Assembly (NCBI GenBank): GCA_017631275.1
Contig: JAGBTQ010000003.1
Span: forward strand, 248,001 to 312,000
DNA: 64,000 bases
Source of the DNA: Alistipes sp.
GTDB lineage: Bacteria; Bacteroidota; Bacteroidia; Bacteroidales; Rikenellaceae
Reading direction: 5' to 3'
In this document: one piece after another, positions 1-6,434 of the stretch
Position numbering within the stretch: position 1 is the stretch's first letter
Layout: every line of letters begins with the position of its first letter
Notes under the pieces: model-generated
The model's input: the letters and a program-made list of their open reading frames with translations, nothing else
Told to the model about the DNA's origin: nothing
The model's database searches: none
Position numbers and translations under genes: made by a program

Positions 1-60
1 CGGCATCGAGCAGTTTTTTTTGTAGGATAGATGGGATAGATGGGAGATGATAAGACGAAT

Positions 61-125
61 AAGAGCATTAGGACGCTAGGACTATTAGGGCATTTATCAT
101 TGTCCGTGACTATCTTAATGCTCTT
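61..125. repeat. Imperfect inverted repeat
   Basis: AAGAGCATTA at 61-70 is perfectly complementary to TAATGCTCTT at 116-125. Further partial complementarity surrounds it: the TAGGAC/ATTAGG words on the left match GTCTTAAGG/GGTCCTA words at 128-151. The right-hand repeat area has a similarly built but sequence-unrelated inverted repeat at 58752-58813. Confidence 0.55.
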
Positions 126-207
126 TTAGTCTTAAGGTCTTAATGGTCCTACAATATCTATCGAGCGCAGCGCTACCCCCCCCACACCGCCGCCCCTCCC
201 CATAGCA

Positions 208-229
208 CGGGTATTAAAAATAATACCCG
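208..229. repeat. Perfect 9-bp hairpin with AAAA loop
   Basis: CGGGTATTA (208-216) pairs perfectly with TAATACCCG (221-229) around an AAAA loop. No T-run follows on either strand, so it is not a standard intrinsic terminator. Role unknown. Confidence 0.6.
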
Positions 230-253
230 CGAGGATAGGTGGGATAGCTGGGA

Positions 254-321
254 ATCTTTCCTAATTCTCATCGAGCGCAGCGTTACCCATCAAGCGTCAG
301 CGCTCCCATTCGTCCCATCAA
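254..321. repeat. 68-bp direct repeat, copy A
   Basis: This 68-nt stretch matches 1040-1107 with a single difference seen (GCGCAGCG here, GCGAAGCG there). The two copies lie on either side of the four-helix-bundle gene in the same orientation. Internally it contains two AGCGnnAGCG units and the start of a roughly 28-bp tandem unit (CATCAAGCG...CATTCGTCC). Confidence 0.85.
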
Positions 322-336
322 GCGTTAGCACCAAAA

Positions 337-367
337 AAAATCGGAACTTAAACCAAGTTCCGATTTT
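337..367 (-). terminator. Terminator of the four-helix-bundle gene
   Basis: AAAATCGGAACTT (337-349) pairs perfectly with AAGTTCCGATTTT (355-367), directly abutting the stop codon at 368-370. Read on the minus strand, the hairpin is followed by a run of eight T. Confidence 0.85.
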
Positions 368-916
368 CTAATATCCTCTATGCTTTGTCCTTGCTTCGTA
401 TAGTCGCTCCTTGATGCCTCCCTCCTGTGTGAAGCGCTTCTCAATATAGTCGAGATACCGCTTTATTAACGTGTCGGCTTGGCACAGTAGCACTATCACC
501 ATGTTGGCTATGACCTCGTCTGAGCGTGTCTCAGCCAAGCTAAGGAAGTATTCGGGCTCCTGATTCTCAACGCCCAACCTACGCATCGCCTCAACCTCTT
601 TCGAACCACTCTTCCACTCGTTCAGCCCTCGCACCCTGAGGTAGTCTCGGTAATCTTCGAGCAGCTCTCTGAGGCTTCCCCTAGCAACGTTTGTAAGCTT
701 TAGTGCCATCTCGAAAGAGGATGCACCATCTACGGCACCTTCCACAATATTTTGCTTTCCAGAGCGTGCCGCCTGTACCATCTGGTCGAATGTGCGATCT
801 TTCTTATCTACAAAGCGAGAGCAGAAATGATATGTCAGGTCGTATATCACGCGTGCCTTCTTGTAGCACAACAGCCTCTCGTAGCCATTGCTCTGCGATA
901 TGATGCGCTCAGCCAT
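368..916 (-). CDS. Four-helix bundle protein (23S rRNA intervening-sequence-type)
   Basis: A 182-residue helical protein that resembles the solitary four-helix bundle proteins related to those encoded in 23S rRNA intervening sequences. Recognisable parts are an N-terminal 'YERLLCYKKARVIYD' helix, the 'QMVQAARSGKQNIVEG' helix near residues 45-60 and 'ELLEDYRDYLR' near 84-94. The biochemical role of this family is unknown; members are thought to form small oligomeric bundles. No enzyme motif, signal peptide or membrane segment is visible. The gene stands alone, with its own -7 box (939-946) and a terminator touching its stop codon. It is flanked on both sides by near-identical 68-bp direct repeats and lies far from any rRNA gene. 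Confidence 0.75.
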   Translation of the reverse strand: MAERIISQSNGYERLLCYKKARVIYDLTYHFCSRFVDKKDRTFDQMVQAARSGKQNIVEGAVDGASSFEMALKLTNVARGSLRELLEDYRDYLRVRGLNEWKSGSKEVEAMRRLGVENQEPEYFLSLAETRSDEVIANMVIVLLCQADTLIKRYLDYIEKRFTQEGGIKERLYEARTKHRGY

Positions 917-938
917 TACTCCAATATTGTTGTTTACA

Positions 939-946
939 CAAAATTA
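939..946 (-). promoter_or_regulatory. -7 promoter box for the four-helix-bundle gene
   Basis: CAAAATTA on the plus strand reads TAATTTTG on the minus strand, matching the Bacteroidota -7 consensus TAnnTTTG, about 23 nt upstream of the ATG at 916. Confidence 0.6.
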
Positions 947-990
947 GCTCATTATTTTCTTTTTTGCAAAATAGCCGAGTGATTTTTTAT

Positions 991-1035
991 GGGATAAATG
1001 GGATAAATGGGATAAATGGGATAAATGGGATAAAT
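991..1035. repeat. Five tandem copies of a 9-bp repeat
   Basis: Five exact head-to-tail copies of GGGATAAAT. GGGATAGGT/GGGATAGCT-type relatives precede the other 68-bp repeat (about 231-253), and GGGATAGAT-type copies lie at 24-45 and, inverted, at 58930-58975. The unit is prone to slippage, so copy number may vary between strains. Confidence 0.95.
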
Positions 1036-1039
1036 GGGG

Positions 1040-1107
1040 ATCTTTCCTAATTCTCATCGAGCGAAGCGTTACCCATCAAGCGTCAGCGCTCCCATTCGTC
1101 CCATCAA
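1040..1107. repeat. 68-bp direct repeat, copy B
   Basis: Near-identical to 254-321. It continues to about 1150 with two further degenerate 28-bp units (CATCAAACTTTAGCGCC..., CATCAAGCGTTGGCGC...), so this side of the cassette carries more units than the other. Confidence 0.85.
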
Positions 1108-1192
1108 ACTTTAGCGCCCCCATTCGTCCCATCAAGCGTTGGCGCACTCAAATTTGTTGTCAGAAGCCGTGAGATGTGGTACATTAAAAAAG

Positions 1193-1273
1193 TGACTACC
1201 CGAGGATAGTACCTAACGTACAGCCTCGGGTAGTCAGCTTTTTAATGATGTGCCGCAGATTGCGGCTTATCAC
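1193..1273 (-). ncRNA. Conserved two-hairpin 3' element (terminator-like), tnaA copy
   Basis: Reading the minus strand after the tnaA stop: a 27-nt block (1247-1273) containing the small hairpin GCCGCA-ATC-TGCGGC, then a perfect 12-bp stem whose arms are GACTACCCGAGG (plus-strand 1194-1205) and CCTCGGGTAGTC (1224-1235), then a T-rich run. The 27-nt block is identical to 58593-58619 after gcvH, and the stem there is the same shape with paired base changes. It probably ends the tnaA transcript. The identity of the non-stem bases suggests an additional or mobile function. Not recognised as a named RNA family. Confidence 0.7.
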
Positions 1274-1279
1274 AGCAAA

Positions 1280-2653
1280 TTACAAGCGCTCGAGCTTCAC
1301 AGTAAAGTGACGCATAAGCTCAGTCTCCCATACGATCTTAACACCACGTGTGATCTCGTTACGACGGTCGTAAACGTTCTTCAACGCTGCTGCGATAACG
1401 TCCATGTGGTTGTTAGTGTAAGAGCGGCGAGCGATGCACAAACGAAGGAGGTCAAGACCACCGAAGCGGTTCTCGCGAGTTACAGGATCACGGTCAGCAA
1501 GGATGTAACCGATCTCGCAACCACGAACACCTGCCTCCAAGTAGAGCTCGATAGCAAGAGTCTGTGCTGGGAACTCCTCCTTAGGAATGTTAGAGAGAAC
1601 CTTGTCAGCATCTACGAACAAAGCGTGACCACCAACAGGACGCTGGTAAGGAATGCCATACTCGTCGAGCTTAGCAGCGAGGTACTGAACCTGCTTGATA
1701 CGTGTCTCGATAGTCTCAAGCTCAGTGTTCTCGTCAAGACCTACAGCCAAAGCAGCCATATCACGGCCGTTCATACCACCGTATGTCAAGAAGCCCTCGA
1801 ATGGGATGCAGAAACGCTTAGCACCCTCGTACCAGTCCTCGTGACGTGTAGCGATGAAACCACCCATGTTTACAAGACCGTCCTTCTTTGATGACATTGT
1901 CATACCGTCAGCGTAAGAGAACATCTCCTTGCAGATCTCCTTGATAGTCTTATCTGCGTAGCCCTCCTCGCGAGTCTTGATGAAGTAAGCGTTCTCAACG
2001 AAACGTGCTGAGTCGAATACTACACGCTTGCCATACTTGTCAGCGATAGCACGTACGTCGCGCAAGTTCTTCATTGATACAGGCTGACCACCTGCTGTGT
2101 TGTTAGTAACAGTAACGATGATGAAAGGAATCTTCTCAGCGTTCTCAGCCAAAGCCTTCTCAAGCTTAGCGCAGTCTACCTCACCCTTGAAAGGAATCTC
2201 GAGCTGAGTATCCTTAGCTGCGTCGATAGTGCAGTCCAAAGCTACAGCCTTACGGAACTCGATGTGACCCTTAGTAGTGTCGAAGTGTGAGTTACCTGGG
2301 ATAATGTCGCCAGCCTTAACAAGGTGAGAGAACAACACGTTCTCAGCAGCACGACCCTGGTGAGTAGGGATAACATACTCGAAGCCTGTGATGTTGCCGA
2401 TAGTCTCCTTGAGCTGGAAGAATGACTTAGAACCAGCATAAGCCTCGTCACCAGTCATCATTGCTGCCCACTGACGGTCGCTCATAGCACCAGTACCAGA
2501 GTCAGTCAAACAGTCGATATAAACCTGCTCAGACTTCAAACCGAAAAGGTTGTAGTGAGCCTCCTTGAGCCACTGCTCACGCTCTGCGCGTGTGCTCTTC
2601 TTCAAAGGCTCAACCATCTTAATTCGATACGCTTCTGCAAATGGGATTTCCAT
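1280..2653 (-). CDS. tnaA: Tryptophanase (L-tryptophan indole-lyase)
   Basis: A cytosolic PLP enzyme that cleaves L-tryptophan to indole, pyruvate and ammonia. It is 457 residues, normal for the beta-eliminating lyase family. The cofactor lysine lies in SSKKDGLVNMGG (K257), with 'TGDEAYAGS' near 67-75 and 'PTHQGR' at 96-101. Tyrosine phenol-lyase is the close relative to exclude. Here the residue after the conserved Phe is Asp125 (FDTTKGH), as in tryptophanase and not the Thr of tyrosine phenol-lyase; the late motif reads CEIG, where phenol-lyases have an Arg (ERG). The gene is monocistronic, with a -7 box at 2750-2757, a leader of about 90 nt and the conserved hairpin element after its stop. 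Codon use looks like that of a highly expressed gene. Confidence 0.95.
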   Translation of the reverse strand: MEIPFAEAYRIKMVEPLKKSTRAEREQWLKEAHYNLFGLKSEQVYIDCLTDSGTGAMSDRQWAAMMTGDEAYAGSKSFFQLKETIGNITGFEYVIPTHQGRAAENVLFSHLVKAGDIIPGNSHFDTTKGHIEFRKAVALDCTIDAAKDTQLEIPFKGEVDCAKLEKALAENAEKIPFIIVTVTNNTAGGQPVSMKNLRDVRAIADKYGKRVVFDSARFVENAYFIKTREEGYADKTIKEICKEMFSYADGMTMSSKKDGLVNMGGFIATRHEDWYEGAKRFCIPFEGFLTYGGMNGRDMAALAVGLDENTELETIETRIKQVQYLAAKLDEYGIPYQRPVGGHALFVDADKVLSNIPKEEFPAQTLAIELYLEAGVRGCEIGYILADRDPVTRENRFGGLDLLRLCIARRSYTNNHMDVIAAALKNVYDRRNEITRGVKIVWETELMRHFTVKLERL

Positions 2654-2749
2654 AGTAAAAGTTGTTTTAAGGTTATTATTAGTTTAAAAATTTATTCTTT
2701 TTGTTTCTGTTTGCGTGCATAACTGCACATATATCTATGCCATACCCGA

Positions 2750-2757
2750 CAAAGGTA
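2750..2757 (-). promoter_or_regulatory. -7 promoter box for tnaA
   Basis: CAAAGGTA reads TACCTTTG on the minus strand (TAnnTTTG). The resulting leader holds a small GTGCA/TGCAC hairpin and short AUG-initiated reading frames, but no Trp codon in them, so there is no sign of an E. coli-type TnaC peptide. Confidence 0.6.
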
Positions 2758-2836
2758 TGCAAAAATATGGTTATTCGCAATAGAAAAATGAAAATATTTT
2801 CACGTTTAGCACTTTGCCAAACATCAAAAAACCATA

Positions 2837-3841
2837 TTACTCTCTTCCGGCAACAAGAAGCTCCAATATCTGCACGGCATTCAAGGCTGCGCCCTTGCGG
2901 ATCTGGTCGGCAACACACCAGAACGTAATGCCTCGCTCGTTGCATAGGTCCTTGCGCACGCGACCTACATATACAGGGTCGGTATTCTGTGCAAAGAGTG
3001 GCATAGGGTATTGCTTCTCCTGAGGCTCGTCGATGAGCACGATGCCCTTGGTCTGCTTAAATGCCTCGCGCACCTGCTCCACGCTTATCTCCTCCTCGGT
3101 CTCCACCCAGATAGCCTCAGAGTGGGCACGCATAACGGGAACACGAACACATGTTGCCGAGGTGCGGATGTCGGAGTGCATAATCTTGCGCGTCTCGTGG
3201 AACATCTTCATCTCCTCCTTGGTGTAGTCGTTCTCCTGGAATACGTCGATATGTGGAATGAGGTTGTAGGCAAGCTGATAGGCAAACTTCTCGACCTTAG
3301 GGTCGTTGCCCTCGGCGATAGCCTTCTGCTGGTCGTAGAGCTCCTGCATGCCCGTAGCACCTGCGCCACTTGCCGACTGATATGTCGCCACGTGAACGCG
3401 CTCGATGTGCGACAGGCGCTCGATAGCGCCCAGTGCCACAACCATCTGGATAGTTGTGCAGTTAGGGTTTGCGATGATGCGGCGTGGTGCGTTAAAGGCA
3501 TCCTCGCCATTCACCTCGGGAACAACCAGAGGCACATCCTCCTCCATGCGGAAGGCACTCGAGTTATCAATCATAAATGCGCCATGCTTGGTGATGGTCT
3601 CGGCAAACTCCAACGATGTAGAGCCACCAGCAGAGCATAGTGCCACGTCGATATCCATAAAGTCATCGTTGTGCTGAAGCTCGCGCACTACGATATCCTC
3701 GCCACGGAAGCGGTATGTAGTGCCAGCACTACGCTTAGAGCCGAACAAACGAAGCTCCTCGATAGGCATAGGGTGGTTCTCCAAGATGGCGAGAAACTCC
3801 TGACCTACAGCGCCACTTGCGCCAACAATTGCTATTTTCAT
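2837..3841 (-). CDS. asd: Aspartate-semialdehyde dehydrogenase
   Basis: Reduces L-aspartyl phosphate to L-aspartate 4-semialdehyde with NADPH, the branch point toward lysine/diaminopimelate, threonine and methionine. It has 334 residues, the family norm. The protein opens with the Rossmann motif 'IVGASGAVG' (residues 4-12), has the catalytic cysteine in NPNCTTIQ (C128) and the substrate-binding '[11 protein letters not shown]' region further on. It lies 63 bp downstream of the class A PBP gene on the same strand, and no TAnnTTTG box is visible in the gap. It may be cotranscribed with the PBP gene, which would pair a diaminopimelate-pathway enzyme with a peptidoglycan synthase. The reading frame upstream on the opposite strand is a shadow. 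Confidence 0.96.
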   Translation of the reverse strand: MKIAIVGASGAVGQEFLAILENHPMPIEELRLFGSKRSAGTTYRFRGEDIVVRELQHNDDFMDIDVALCSAGGSTSLEFAETITKHGAFMIDNSSAFRMEEDVPLVVPEVNGEDAFNAPRRIIANPNCTTIQMVVALGAIERLSHIERVHVATYQSASGAGATGMQELYDQQKAIAEGNDPKVEKFAYQLAYNLIPHIDVFQENDYTKEEMKMFHETRKIMHSDIRTSATCVRVPVMRAHSEAIWVETEEEISVEQVREAFKQTKGIVLIDEPQEKQYPMPLFAQNTDPVYVGRVRKDLCNERGITFWCVADQIRKGAALNAVQILELLVAGRE

Positions 3842-3904
3842 AATCTGTGGTCTTTAATGTTAAACTTAATCTAACTCCTTCACCCGAGGGTGAGAACCTC
3901 TTCA

Positions 3905-6391
3905 CTAGAAGAAGTCCTCCTCCTGGTTGATATACTCGTCGGGAACAAACTCCGACTTGGCGAAGTCCTCCTTCGTGATAACCTTATTTGTTGTGGTTAC
4001 ACCCGCCGCTGGCATCTTACAGTTGAACTTAGGTGCCTTGGTGGTGAACTTAAACTTATCGTCACGACTTACGCCGAGTGAGCCGTCCTGATATACCTTC
4101 TTAAGGAACTTACCAGTGATAGGGAGGGCGATACGCGATCCGTCGGCACTACGCAAGAAGCGAATGGTGTTCTCCTCACCACCGACCCATGTGCCGATAA
4201 CGAGGTTAGGTGTAGCACACATAAACCATGCATCGACATTTCGGTTTGTTGTACCGGTCTTTGCGGCGATGTGCATGTTCTTGCCACCGATGCCAAACTG
4301 TGTCATCATACGGCGACCAGTACCACCCGTAATTACCTTCTTCATCATCTCGATGACGGTGTGTGCCACGCGCTCAGGCATTACCTGAGTAGCCTTAGGC
4401 GTGAACGTCGCAAGCACGTTACCCTGCTTATCCTCGATGCGAGTGACAAATACTGGGTCGATGCGCACACCCTGGTTTACGAAGGTACTATAGGCACCAG
4501 CCATCTCAAATGGGTTAGAGTCGTAAGAACCCAAGCAGAGAGCAGGAACAGGCTCAATGTAGCTTCTGATACCGATGCGGTGGATATACTCTGCTACGCG
4601 CTCAGGGTTCTTTGCCTGCTTCATAATCCAAGCCGAGTAGTTGTTGCGGCTCTTCATCAAACCCCAGTAGAGTGGGTGGAACGTGCCGTCGTAGCCACCG
4701 CCACCAGCCTCCTTAGGCGACCAGTTGCGGCCCTGGAACTTGATGGTTGTACGGTTGTTCTGCACAGGCTTACATGGTGTGAGGCCGAGCACCTCGATGG
4801 CGTATGAGTAGATGAATGGCTTGGCAGTAGAACCAATCTGACGCTTGGTCTGTGTGGCACCATCATACTTAAAGAAGCGGTAGTCAGGACCACCGATATA
4901 TGCTCGTACGTGACCATTGTTAGGGTCAACGGCAACCATCGCAGGGCGCATGATAGACTTGTGGTGAATGATAGAGTCGCGAGGGGTCATCATCGTGTCA
5001 CGAACACCCTTGTAGGTGAATATCTCCATCTTAACCTTGGTGTTGAATGCCTTAACGATCTGCTCCTCGGTATATCCATCTTTGACCATGTGGCGCCAGC
5101 GGTCGGTTTGACGCATCGAGTTGTCAATCTTCTTGTTTGCCTTCTCCTTGCTCATGCCCAAGTAAAGCTTACCTGTGGCCTTAATCTGGTTGTTCATATG
5201 TGGCTGAACAACGTCGCGCATATGCTCGGCTGTAGCCTCCTCGGCGAGCGCCTGCATGCGTGAGTCGAGGGTGGTAAAGATGCGAAGACCGTCACGATAG
5301 ATATCGTAGGTGTCGCCATTAGCCTTGCGGTTCTTCTTGCACCAGCCCATCACAGGGTCCTCATCATACTGCTTCTTCGCCTGCTCATAGTCGTACTCAA
5401 AGAGGAAGTCCTCGCGGCGTGGCTCCGAAGCGGTGAGGCTGCGGCGTACCATCTCGCGGAAGTATGTTGCAATACCCTCGTTGTGAGCATCGGCGCTACG
5501 GTGGTAGCGCGTGAGGTCGATAGGAAGAGCCATGAGCGAGTCGGCAAGCTGGCGTGTGATAGCACCTGCCACAACCATACGCTCAAGCACAAGGTTACGA
5601 CGCTCTACGGCCTTAGCATTGGGCTTGCCAGCACGCATAGGGGCATATGTTCCTGGTGCCTTCACCTGGCCTGCGATAACTGCTGCCTCGTCGATAGTAA
5701 GTTCGTTAGGCTCCTTGCCGAAGAAGTTGTTTGCTGCCGAGCGGATACCGAAGTTAGAGCTCGAGAACTCAACGGTGTTGAGGTACATAGATACAATCTC
5801 CTCCTTGGTGTAGTTGTGCTCGAGCTGTGTTGCGATGACATACTCCTGTGCCTTTGCCGAGACTGTTCCTGCCTTACCCTCAAGGCCTGTGTCGCGACGA
5901 CGTGTCTTATATAGGTTCTTAGCAAGCTGCTGGGTGATGGTACTACCACCTCCCTGCTCCTTCTGACCCAAAATCACAGTCTTGATACCGGCACGTGCTG
6001 TCGCCTGAAAATCGATACCCGAGTGGTCAAAGAAGCGGAGGTCCTCCGTAGCAACGAGCGCTGCAACGATAGGTGGTAGCTCATGACCATCGATCGTAAG
6101 CCACTGATCGCGGCTTAGTGGAAATAGCTCCTCGTAGGTGAGGTGTGTACGGTTCTCAACAAAGTAGGTACCCAACAACACACCGTCGGCAGAGTAGATC
6201 TCTGTGGCGAGGTTTGTCTGAGGGTTCTCCAACTCGTCGAAGGTCGGCATGGGGCCGAGTGCCTCAAAGCGCGCAAGGGCAAAGAGCATCACCAAGCCAA
6301 ATACTCCGGCGAGTACTACTGACCACATCGAGATGACGAGCCATATCTTCCAGCCTCGTCCTCTCTTCATTGTTTGTTCCTTCTTAGTCAT
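3905..6391 (-). CDS. Penicillin-binding protein 1A-type bifunctional transglycosylase/transpeptidase
   Basis: A class A PBP that polymerises lipid II glycan strands and cross-links the stems on the periplasmic side of the inner membrane. The 828 residues begin with a short cytosolic tail and one membrane anchor (about 15-42). A GT51 domain follows, with the catalytic Glu in ATEDLRFFDHSG (E116) and GGGSTITQQLAKN (about 147-159). The transpeptidase domain has the SxxK serine in GSTAKPF (S521), the SxN motif SRN (581-583) and KTG (711-713). All key residues are intact. An alternative start at Met8 would remove only the first seven residues. It is followed by asd on the same strand and preceded by the HExxH/barrel protein 43 bp upstream. 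Confidence 0.95.
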   Translation of the reverse strand: MTKKEQTMKRGRGWKIWLVISMWSVVLAGVFGLVMLFALARFEALGPMPTFDELENPQTNLATEIYSADGVLLGTYFVENRTHLTYEELFPLSRDQWLTIDGHELPPIVAALVATEDLRFFDHSGIDFQATARAGIKTVILGQKEQGGGSTITQQLAKNLYKTRRRDTGLEGKAGTVSAKAQEYVIATQLEHNYTKEEIVSMYLNTVEFSSSNFGIRSAANNFFGKEPNELTIDEAAVIAGQVKAPGTYAPMRAGKPNAKAVERRNLVLERMVVAGAITRQLADSLMALPIDLTRYHRSADAHNEGIATYFREMVRRSLTASEPRREDFLFEYDYEQAKKQYDEDPVMGWCKKNRKANGDTYDIYRDGLRIFTTLDSRMQALAEEATAEHMRDVVQPHMNNQIKATGKLYLGMSKEKANKKIDNSMRQTDRWRHMVKDGYTEEQIVKAFNTKVKMEIFTYKGVRDTMMTPRDSIIHHKSIMRPAMVAVDPNNGHVRAYIGGPDYRFFKYDGATQTKRQIGSTAKPFIYSYAIEVLGLTPCKPVQNNRTTIKFQGRNWSPKEAGGGGYDGTFHPLYWGLMKSRNNYSAWIMKQAKNPERVAEYIHRIGIRSYIEPVPALCLGSYDSNPFEMAGAYSTFVNQGVRIDPVFVTRIEDKQGNVLATFTPKATQVMPERVAHTVIEMMKKVITGGTGRRMMTQFGIGGKNMHIAAKTGTTNRNVDAWFMCATPNLVIGTWVGGEENTIRFLRSADGSRIALPITGKFLKKVYQDGSLGVSRDDKFKFTTKAPKFNCKMPAAGVTTTNKVITKEDFAKSEFVPDEYINQEEDFF

Positions 6392-6434
6392 ACTATGTTT
6401 GGTTTTTATATTTTATCCTGCGTTCATTGCCCGC

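Larger units (their letters stand above)
1..367. repeat. Intergenic repeat region, left edge
   Basis: No coding sequence can be supported here. The stretch holds GGGATAGAT-type repeats (about 24-45), a long imperfect inverted repeat (61-125 and flanks), a perfect 9-bp hairpin (208-229), and four copies of a short unit related to ATCGAGCGCAGCGYTACC starting near 160, 270, 289 and 318. It closes with the terminator of the four-helix-bundle gene. Related units recur at 1040-1150 and, inverted, at 58847-58909. Confidence 0.7.

Noticed and set aside
368..916. Transposon or IS carrying the four-helix gene
   Set aside because: Direct repeats flank it, but no transposase, integrase or terminal inverted repeat is present, so only a repeat-flanked cassette is claimed.
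254..1150. CRISPR array
   Set aside because: The repeats are short, degenerate, contiguous and lack unique spacers of constant length. No cas gene is near.
1250..1891. Plus-strand 213-codon frame opposite tnaA
   Set aside because: It lies entirely over tnaA and its 3' end, has no promoter box, and its composition (Thr, Val, Leu, Ser) is what the biased codons of tnaA give on the other strand.
1280..2653. Tyrosine phenol-lyase as an alternative name for tnaA
   Set aside because: The substrate-specific residues visible (Asp125 and the Ile of CEIG) match tryptophanase, not phenol-lyase, which has Thr and Arg at those places.
2679..2945. Minus-strand 88-codon frame between tnaA and asd
   Set aside because: It overlaps the start of the tnaA leader and the end of asd, includes the tnaA promoter box, and has no protein-like features.
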